The notes below the pieces were generated by a model. That model made no database searches. It was not told the origin of the DNA and saw nothing but the letters and a program-made list of their open reading frames with translations. Positions 58,723 to 64,000 of a stretch of 64,000 nucleotides of DNA are shown here, in pieces. The stretch lies in the NCBI RefSeq assembly GCF_003640665.1, contig NZ_QQXL01000001.1, forward strand, positions 496,001 to 560,000, in the 5' to 3' direction. The position numbers and the translations under genes are program-made. Within the stretch, counting starts at the first letter, position 1. Each line of letters begins with the position of its first letter. Origin of the DNA: Galactobacter caseinivorans. GTDB taxonomy: Bacteria; Actinomycetota; Actinomycetes; Actinomycetales; Micrococcaceae.

Positions 58723-58801
58723 GCGCGGAAGCGGGCGTATCGACGTGGAGCGGGCGTGAGGGGTGCTTGGTGGCGATAGGCCTGCTTGTTCCGCCCGGGG
58801 G
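58723..58801 (+). repeat. Intergenic repeat, copy D (79 bp)
   Basis: Two mismatches in 79 bp to copy C, period 103 bp, same orientation as A, B and C. Confidence 0.85.
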
Positions 58802-58802
58802 A

Positions 58803-58840
58803 CCGCCCCGCCCCGCCCGCCCCGCCCCGCCCGCCCCGCT
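58803..58840 (+). repeat. C-rich 14-bp minisatellite
   Basis: About 2.5 tandem units of CGCCCCGCCCCGCC directly after repeat D. Confidence 0.7.
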
Positions 58841-58953
58841 TGGCCCCCAGACGCCGCACCGCCACGCACCGTCCCGCCCGGCACGGAGGGCGAGTCCAGC
58901 CCGCGGCGGTACGATGAACGTCAAGCATGATTGCCGTTGGAAGGGAACTAAGC

Positions 58954-60969
58954 GTGAGCGTGTTGGAGAGGATCCGCTCTCCTCGGGATTTGCGTGAGCT
59001 CAATCCTGAGGAACTGGCGCAGTTGAGCCAAGAGATCCGTGATTTCCTGATTGCCCACGTGGCACGCACCGGCGGGCACCTGGGCCCCAACTTGGGTGTG
59101 GTTGAGCTGACCCTTGCCCTGCACCGCGTCTTTGATTCCCCGCATGACACGCTCGTTTTTGACACGGGCCACCAGTCTTACGTGCACAAACTGGTCACCG
59201 GGCGGCAGAATTTCAACACGCTGCGTACGGAGGGCGGGCTCTCCGGTTACCCGTCCCGTGCGGAGTCTGAGCACGACGTCGTTGAGTCCTCTCACGCCTC
59301 CAGCTCGCTCTCTTGGGTTGATGGGATTTCGCGCGCCCGCGCTCTCGCGGGCGAGGACGATCGCTGGACGGTGGGCGTGATTGGGGACGGCGCCCTGACG
59401 GGCGGCATGGCCTGGGAGGCGCTGAACAACATTTCCGCGGACCATGATCGTCACGCGGTCATCGTCGTGAATGACAATGGGCGATCCTACGCGCCGACGG
59501 TGGGCGGCCTGGCACAGACCATGCAGGGCGTTGGTGGAAGCGTGGGCAGACACATCGATAAGGTCCGCGTGTCCCGTCGCTACGAGGACACCATGAAGTT
59601 CATGAAGGAGCGGCTCAAGGACGGCAATCCGCTCTCGCAATTCACCTACAAGTCCCTGCATGCGGCCAAGGCCGGCGTCAAGGATTGGTGGGCGCCGCAG
59701 GGGTTGTTCGCCGATTTGGGCATCAAGTACATGGGCCCCGTGGACGGGCACAATCAGGCCGAGCTGGAAGAGGCCCTGACCGCGGCCAAGGCTTTTGGCG
59801 GCCCCGTCATTGTCCATGCCATCACGCAGAAGGGCTTTGGCTACGCCCCGGCGATGGATGATGAGGACGATCAATTCCATTCGGTCGGCATCATCGACCC
59901 GGCCACCGGGAAGCCGCTGTCCGCGCCGTCGGGCGTCTCGTGGACCAAGGTCTTTGGCCAGGAACTGGCCGATATCGCTGACGAGCGCCCCGACGTCGTC
60001 GCCCTGACCGGCGCCATGCTCAAGCCCACCGGCCTCGCCACGATGGCGGAGCGGCACCCGGAACGCGTCATCGACGTGGGCATTGCCGAGCAACACGCCG
60101 CGGCCTCTGCCGCTGGCCTGGCTTTCGGCGGATTCCACCCGGTCGTGGCGATTTATGCCACGTTCCTGAACCGCGCCTACGACCAACTTCTGATGGACGT
60201 GGCGTTGCACAAGGCCGGCGTGACCTTCGTTCTGGATCGCGCCGGCGTGACGGGGCCGGACGGCGCCAGCCACCACGGTATGTGGGACATGGCGCTGGTG
60301 CAGTCCATCCCCGGCCTCCATTTGGCGGCTCCGCGTGACGCTACTCGCCTGAAGGAACTGCTCCGCGAGGCCGTGGCCATTGACGACGCGCCCAGCGTGG
60401 TGCGCTTCTCCAAGGGCACGGTTGGCGCGGACATCGTCGCGGTGCAGCGCACTGAGGACGGTGTCGATGTGCTGCGCGATGAGGGCGTGGATGAGCCGGA
60501 TGTGCTGCTGGTGGCGGTGGGCGGTTTTGCCGAGTTGGCGCTCGACGTCGCGGAGCGGCTGACGCGCCAGGGCATCAGTTCCACGGTGGTTGACCCGCGC
60601 TGGGTGCTTCCGGTGCAGGCAAGCATCATTCAGATGGCGGATCGGCACCGCTTGGTGGTGACGCTGGAGGATGGCGTGCGCGCGGGCGGCGTGGGCTCGC
60701 GACTGCGCCAGGAGATGCGCGCGGCTGGCGTGGACACCGGCCTGAACGAGGTGGGATTGCCGGATGAGTTCCTTGATCACGGCACGCGCGCTCAGGTCCT
60801 TGAGCGCGTGGGCGTGACCGCCCAGAAGATTACGCAGGACGTGGTGGCGCAGGTGCTGGGGACCAAGGTGCCCCGCGCCAGGCCCGCCGGCGCACGCACG
60901 GGCGCGCTGCCCGTGATCCGGCATGACCTGCAGCACGGTCGGGGCCACCGCACGGACGACGGGGCATGA
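58954..60969 (+). CDS. dxs: 1-deoxy-D-xylulose-5-phosphate synthase
   Basis: Dxs condenses pyruvate and glyceraldehyde 3-phosphate with thiamine diphosphate in the first step of the MEP isoprenoid pathway. The 671-residue protein has GPNLGVVELTLALH and DTGHQSYVHKL near residues 45-78, the ThDP motif GDGALTGG near 145 with the following NDN, and GIAEQHAAASAAGLA with the catalytic Glu near 380. The C-terminal transketolase domain is complete. The GTG at 58954 has AAGGGA 7 nt upstream and is preferred over the ATG at 58927. The stop overlaps the DUF402 start as ATGA. Confidence 0.95.
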   Translation: MSVLERIRSPRDLRELNPEELAQLSQEIRDFLIAHVARTGGHLGPNLGVVELTLALHRVFDSPHDTLVFDTGHQSYVHKLVTGRQNFNTLRTEGGLSGYPSRAESEHDVVESSHASSSLSWVDGISRARALAGEDDRWTVGVIGDGALTGGMAWEALNNISADHDRHAVIVVNDNGRSYAPTVGGLAQTMQGVGGSVGRHIDKVRVSRRYEDTMKFMKERLKDGNPLSQFTYKSLHAAKAGVKDWWAPQGLFADLGIKYMGPVDGHNQAELEEALTAAKAFGGPVIVHAITQKGFGYAPAMDDEDDQFHSVGIIDPATGKPLSAPSGVSWTKVFGQELADIADERPDVVALTGAMLKPTGLATMAERHPERVIDVGIAEQHAAASAAGLAFGGFHPVVAIYATFLNRAYDQLLMDVALHKAGVTFVLDRAGVTGPDGASHHGMWDMALVQSIPGLHLAAPRDATRLKELLREAVAIDDAPSVVRFSKGTVGADIVAVQRTEDGVDVLRDEGVDEPDVLLVAVGGFAELALDVAERLTRQGISSTVVDPRWVLPVQASIIQMADRHRLVVTLEDGVRAGGVGSRLRQEMRAAGVDTGLNEVGLPDEFLDHGTRAQVLERVGVTAQKITQDVVAQVLGTKVPRARPAGARTGALPVIRHDLQHGRGHRTDDGA

Positions 60970-61553
60970 GCGCTCCCACCGGATTGCCCCGCCGCCCAGC
61001 GGGGTTCAAAGCCGGAGATCAGGTGGTCTGCCGCGCGTGGAAGTACAACGGTCTGGCTCATTGGGTGGTTCCGGGCATAGCCCTGGGCTCAGACCAGCAC
61101 GGCGAATGGATTTTCCAGCCGGCCGGTTCTTTTATTGCCCGCCCCGGAATGGCCTTCTTTGCGCGTAGCGACGCGGTGACCCTGGTCCCCGTTGAGGGGG
61201 AGTGGATCGCCACCTTTCACTCCGGCGAGGATCGCAACGGCCTGCGCCTCTACATCGACATCTCCACCCGGATTGGCTGGGCCCCCTTGGCGCGCTCTGG
61301 CTGGGAGGTGCATTCCATCGACATGGACCTTGACGTGGTGGAACGGACCGGCAGGGGCCTCTACCTGGATGATGAGGACGAGTTTGAGGAGCACGCGGCG
61401 CAGTTTGGCTACCCGCCGGAGCTGATGGCGAGCATGCGCACGGCCGCCGACGAACTAATGGCGAGCGTCGGCACCAGCCAGGCACCGTTTGACGGCGCGG
61501 CCAGGCGCCGTTTTGACCAGGGCAGGGCGTTGATTGACTTGGGCGGAGCCTGA
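60966..61553 (+). CDS. DUF402 domain-containing protein
   Basis: This 195-residue protein has the FomD/DUF402 fold pattern: FHSGEDRNGLRLYIDISTRIGW, IDMDLDVVERTGRGLYLDDEDEFEEH. Members of this family act as nucleoside-phosphate or nucleotide-linked phosphohydrolases in some cases (FomD hydrolyses CMP-phosphonates, and Ntdp acts on nucleotides), so a cytoplasmic phosphohydrolase is likely (family knowledge). The conserved acidic residues appear intact. It is translationally coupled to dxs. Confidence 0.87.
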   Translation: MSAPTGLPRRPAGFKAGDQVVCRAWKYNGLAHWVVPGIALGSDQHGEWIFQPAGSFIARPGMAFFARSDAVTLVPVEGEWIATFHSGEDRNGLRLYIDISTRIGWAPLARSGWEVHSIDMDLDVVERTGRGLYLDDEDEFEEHAAQFGYPPELMASMRTAADELMASVGTSQAPFDGAARRRFDQGRALIDLGGA

Positions 61554-61576
61554 GTTTGGCGCCCTCGCCGCATGAG

Positions 61577-61582
61577 TACACT
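61577..61582 (+). promoter_or_regulatory. Candidate -10 (TACACT) of the gene at 61611
   Basis: TACACT lies 28 bp before the ATG at 61611, giving a short leader that contains AAGGAG. Confidence 0.45.
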
Positions 61583-61610
61583 TTCACCGCATCACCCAAG
61601 GAGAACCCCT

Positions 61611-62201
61611 ATGCCCATCCTTCGCACCTTTCGCACCGATGAAGCCGGCCAGATGGCCTTCCGCGAGGCCTGGTATGACGAGGAACAGGCCCAGTTTGTG
61701 ATCAATCAGGGGCCGGTGGGCCAGCTTTCCGAGACCCCGGTTGTGGAGGATGAGTTGACCCCGGAGGCCGGCGCCGGTCTCATGGAGGCCTTCGCGGAGC
61801 AGTGCCAGGAGGACGGATACCGGGAGATCTCTCCCGAGGAGCAGTCGTGGCTGTACCTGCGCTTCCCGATGAAGACCGTTGAGGGCTCGGCGCGCGACCG
61901 AAGCCTGCGTGACGCCGTGGTGGGCGGGCTCACCGGCCACCTGGCCTGGCGCGGACTCGGCACGGTGGAGGGCAGCGTCTTTGGCCCATCGCGCCTGAGC
62001 ATCGTGGTGCTCACGCCGGAGCCCAAGGCAGCGGTCAAGGCCACGCTGTCGTGCCTGCGCGAGTATGCGAAGTCTGACCTGACCAAGGCCGTCATCGCCG
62101 TGGCCCCGGGGGCAGAGCCGCTCAAGGCTCGGATCAAGCACCCGCTGCCGGCCAAGGGCGACTTTCCTGTGGACCCGCTGGAGCAGGACGCGCAGGAGTA
62201 G
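61611..62201 (+). CDS. Conserved protein of unknown function
   Basis: I do not recognise this 196-residue soluble, acidic protein. Its N terminus, LRTFRTDEAGQMAFREAWYD, followed by a helix-rich segment, looks like a compact alpha/beta domain, and the second half (TGHLAWRGLGTVEGSVFGPSR, then LSIVVLTPEPKAAVKATL) like a ferredoxin-type alpha/beta domain. There is no signal peptide or membrane helix. AGGAG precedes the ATG at 61611, which is chosen over the upstream ATG at 61572. Its neighbours are DUF402 and a lipoprotein, with no obvious shared role. Confidence 0.7.
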   Translation: MPILRTFRTDEAGQMAFREAWYDEEQAQFVINQGPVGQLSETPVVEDELTPEAGAGLMEAFAEQCQEDGYREISPEEQSWLYLRFPMKTVEGSARDRSLRDAVVGGLTGHLAWRGLGTVEGSVFGPSRLSIVVLTPEPKAAVKATLSCLREYAKSDLTKAVIAVAPGAEPLKARIKHPLPAKGDFPVDPLEQDAQE

Positions 62202-62233
62202 CCGCTGGGCCCCGTCGCCCTTGGAGGGTGCAG

Positions 62234-62239
62234 TAGTCT
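62234..62239 (+). promoter_or_regulatory. Leaderless -10 (TAGTCT) of the lipoprotein gene
   Basis: TAGTCT ends 6 nt before the ATG at 62246 and no Shine-Dalgarno is present. Confidence 0.6.
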
Positions 62240-62245
62240 CACGGC

Positions 62246-63073
62246 ATGACGCACACCAAGTCCAGTGCCCGACGCCGCGTGGCCGGGTTTTTCATGTTGC
62301 CCCTCCTGGCGCTGGGGTGCCTTGGGCTCAGCTCCTGTTCCGCGAATCGGGGCACGGAGGCCTCGGACCAGTTCGATAGCGCGGTGGGGAAGTTGGCTGG
62401 CGTGACTGAGGTCTCCAGTTTCGGCGTGAATAACCTCCCCTTTGCTGGCAGCGGCGACGCGACCATTACGGTTGACCAGGCGTTGGATGCGGGCAAGGTG
62501 AAGGAACTGGCCCATCAGGTTGGGAGCATTGCCGCGGGCCAGGGCGGCATGACCTGGCACAAGATTGAGTTGGAATTGGGCAAGGACACGGTGGCGATTG
62601 TGCCCAGGCGGGACGACATCACGGACGCACGGCTGGACCGGCTGGCCACGCTGCGGGCTTCCGGCAACTTCTCCGAACTCCACCTCGGCAGTGGTTATCT
62701 CAATGTGGACCAGGACGTGGTTGGCGTGGTCCCCGGGACGTCACTCTGCGAGATGGAGCCTGCCTATGACGAACTGGCGAAGTACGACTGGCCGGATGGA
62801 AATGGGCAGCGCCTCACCGTTGCAGCCACCCATGGTCCCGATGGCACCAATTCCTTTGGAGATGCCCGGGGCCCAGTCAAGCCTGGCCCAGTAGGGCGTG
62901 CGGTCTTTGCAGCGGTGTGCAAAGACACCACTGCCGGCATTCGGCGGCTAGCGGCGGACGGCGTCGAGTTGAGCATCGCCGCGTACTCGGCGGCGGATGC
63001 CGACCAGATCGAATCGCTGATCCGGTCGGTGCCGGGAAGCGAAGCCATCCGGGTCAAGGTCACGGAGCGCTAG
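62246..63073 (+). CDS. Lipoprotein of unknown function
   Basis: This 275-residue protein begins with a basic region (SSARRR), a hydrophobic segment and the lipobox LSSC near residues 28-31, so it is expected to be lipid-anchored on the outer face of the membrane. The mature part has no domain I recognise; it contains two cysteines (TSLCEMEP and AAVCKDT) that could form a disulfide. The 12-mer copy 9 lies in the codons for the basic n-region. It is followed after 39 bp by an aldo/keto reductase gene with its own promoter. Confidence 0.8.
   Translation: MTHTKSSARRRVAGFFMLPLLALGCLGLSSCSANRGTEASDQFDSAVGKLAGVTEVSSFGVNNLPFAGSGDATITVDQALDAGKVKELAHQVGSIAAGQGGMTWHKIELELGKDTVAIVPRRDDITDARLDRLATLRASGNFSELHLGSGYLNVDQDVVGVVPGTSLCEMEPAYDELAKYDWPDGNGQRLTVAATHGPDGTNSFGDARGPVKPGPVGRAVFAAVCKDTTAGIRRLAADGVELSIAAYSAADADQIESLIRSVPGSEAIRVKVTER
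62266..62277 (-). repeat. Dispersed 12-mer, variant CGGCGTCGGGCA, copy 9
   Basis: Minus-strand copy inside the codons for the n-region of the lipoprotein signal peptide. Confidence 0.6.
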
Positions 63074-63099
63074 GCCCGCTGCACCACCGGCAAGGCCGT

Positions 63100-63105
63100 T
63101 AGGCT
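63100..63105 (+). promoter_or_regulatory. Leaderless -10 (TAGGCT) of the aldo/keto reductase gene
   Basis: TAGGCT ends 7 nt before the ATG at 63113, without a Shine-Dalgarno. Confidence 0.6.
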
Positions 63106-63112
63106 GAGACGC

Positions 63113-64000
63113 ATGAGCGACATGAACTACGTCCACCTTGGCCTCTCCGGCTTGGTCGTCTCCGAGATCGGTCTTGGTTTGAACAACCTGGGCCGCAGCG
63201 GCACCGTCACCTACACACAAGCTGGCTCAGACGCCGTCGTGCATGCAGCGATTGACGCCGGGGTGACGCTGTTCGACACGGCGGATATGTACGGGGCGGA
63301 GCCGGGGCTGTCCGAGCTTCGCTTGGGCGCTGCGTTAAAGGGGCACAGGGATGAGGTGGTCGTGGCCACCAAGTTTGGGATGGATGCCGGCGGCGCCAAC
63401 GGGCAGGATTTTGGTGCACGGGGCTCGCGTCGGTACATCATGCAGTCGGTGGAGGCCTCGCTGAAACGCCTGGACACGGACCACATTGACCTGTATCAAT
63501 TCCATACTCCAGACCCCGGAACGCCCATTGAAGAGACGCTCTCGGCGTTGGACACCCTGGTGACGCAGGGCAAGGTGCGCTACGTGGGCCACTCAAACCG
63601 CTCCGGCTGGCAGATTGCGGAGGCCGAGTTTATTGCCCGCGAACTGGGCACGGAGCGCTTCATCAGCGCGCAGAATCACTACAACCTCCTGGATCGCCGA
63701 GCGGAGCTGGAGGTGCTGCCCGCCTCGCGTCAATACGGGCTTGGGGTGCTTCCGTACTTCCCGCTGGCCAATGGGCTGCTGACCGGAAAGTACTCCTCAG
63801 GGGTGGCGCCGGAGGGATCCCGTCTGAGCCATTCACGCAAGGAGTACCTGGAGAAGGCAGATTTTGATCAACTGAAGGCCTTTGGTGATTTTGCGCAGGA
63901 ACGCGGCCTCACGGAGGTCAACGTCGCGTTCTCCTGGCTGCTGGCGCAGGAGCCCGTGACCTCGGTGATTGCGGGCGCCACCAAGCCGGAGCAGATCCAG
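63113..64000 (+). CDS. Aldo/keto reductase (3' end outside the window)
   Basis: The first 296 residues of a NADPH-dependent aldo/keto reductase are present. The catalytic tetrad is visible: Asp and Tyr in FDTADMYG near residues 58-65, Lys in VATKFGM near 84-90 and His in LYQFHTPD near 128. The pattern YVGHSNRSGWQI, SAQNHYNLLDR and a final AGATKPEQIQ match the YghZ/Kvbeta-like group of broad-specificity reductases. The frame is still open at the window end and about 25-35 residues are missing. The start is ATG at 63113, with a leaderless -10. Confidence 0.92.
   Translation, partial: MSDMNYVHLGLSGLVVSEIGLGLNNLGRSGTVTYTQAGSDAVVHAAIDAGVTLFDTADMYGAEPGLSELRLGAALKGHRDEVVVATKFGMDAGGANGQDFGARGSRRYIMQSVEASLKRLDTDHIDLYQFHTPDPGTPIEETLSALDTLVTQGKVRYVGHSNRSGWQIAEAEFIARELGTERFISAQNHYNLLDRRAELEVLPASRQYGLGVLPYFPLANGLLTGKYSSGVAPEGSRLSHSRKEYLEKADFDQLKAFGDFAQERGLTEVNVAFSWLLAQEPVTSVIAGATKPEQIQ

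Larger units (their letters stand above)
58499..58953. other. Intergenic region upstream of dxs with repeats C and D
   Basis: This 455-bp stretch has no gene. It holds repeat copies C and D, the C-rich minisatellite at 58803-58840, and the dxs promoter region with TACGAT at 58911-58916, a plausible -10. Long open frames here on the minus strand are translations of the repeats and are not supported as genes. Confidence 0.7.

Noticed and set aside
57229-58801. CRISPR array
   Set aside because: Only four copies in two pairs, units of 79-110 bp, no regular spacers and no cas genes.
58396-59165. Repeat-rich minus-strand open frames upstream of dxs
   Set aside because: They translate repeats C and D (recurring KQAYRHQAP-type peptides) and run into antisense of dxs; the repeats are homologous to A and B, which lie in another context, so the DNA rather than a protein is what is conserved.
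58948-60948. 666-codon open frame on the minus strand opposite dxs
   Set aside because: Antisense shadow of dxs; composition is His/Arg/Gly-rich and the plus strand encodes a complete, well-conserved enzyme.

Overview
This 64-kb window is chromosomal DNA of a high-GC actinobacterium. Protein sequences (GlnA, AcnA, Dxs, SigA, SepH, DUF4193, DUF7455, DUF3710) and gene order point to the order Micrococcales, and my best guess from protein resemblance is the family Micrococcaceae (inference, no search run). Almost all of it is core genome. Two blocks keep the order known from Mycobacterium tuberculosis: glnA - RDD - DUF4191 - lipA - lipB - E2 - (lpdA) - pepA at 0.8-13 kb, and NPP/SepH - DUF4193 - DUF3093 - dut - DUF3710 - OB - DUF3159 - two TrkA - APC permease - TRAM methyltransferase - acnA - dxs at 42-61 kb.

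Layout. 0-0.77 kb: tail of a recombinase-like gene and degraded DNA. 0.77-13 kb: nitrogen assimilation (glnA), lipoate synthesis (lipA, lipB), the lipoylated E2 and E3 subunits that use it, a membrane pseudokinase and leucyl aminopeptidase. 13-24 kb: PAC2 protein, MFS carrier, DUF4192, principal sigma factor sigA with a structured leader, DUF1905, DUF7455, ParE-type topoisomerase subunit and a UvrA paralogue. 24-32 kb: a BlaI-type repressor and M56 protease transcribed away from cydA-cydB-cydDC (cytochrome bd oxidase and its ABC exporter); three near-identical palindromes spaced exactly 25 bp apart lie between them. 32-42 kb: esterase, ParC-type topoisomerase, Pat-type protein acetyltransferase, an accessory GIY-YIG nuclease and a TetR/AhpD-like/GNAT cassette. 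42-57 kb: the conserved block above. 57-59 kb: a four-copy repeat family bracketing an AbiEi/DUF559-like gene split by an 8-bp tandem duplication. 59-64 kb: dxs, DUF402, an unknown protein, a lipoprotein and an aldo/keto reductase cut by the window edge.

Recurring signals. At least eleven genes have a TANNNT -10 hexamer ending 6-7 nt before the start codon, with no Shine-Dalgarno, as expected for leaderless mRNAs. A 12-mer, CG[C/G]CGTCGGGCA, occurs nine times, seven of them between genes and mostly near gene 3' ends. Four convergent gene pairs share a 4-nt YTAR in which each stop codon overlaps the other.

The most promising items for follow-up are the BlaI/M56-cytochrome bd regulatory module, the dispersed 12-mer, and the repeat-flanked, possibly switchable AbiEi-like gene. 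No CRISPR array, rRNA, tRNA or intact insertion sequence was seen.
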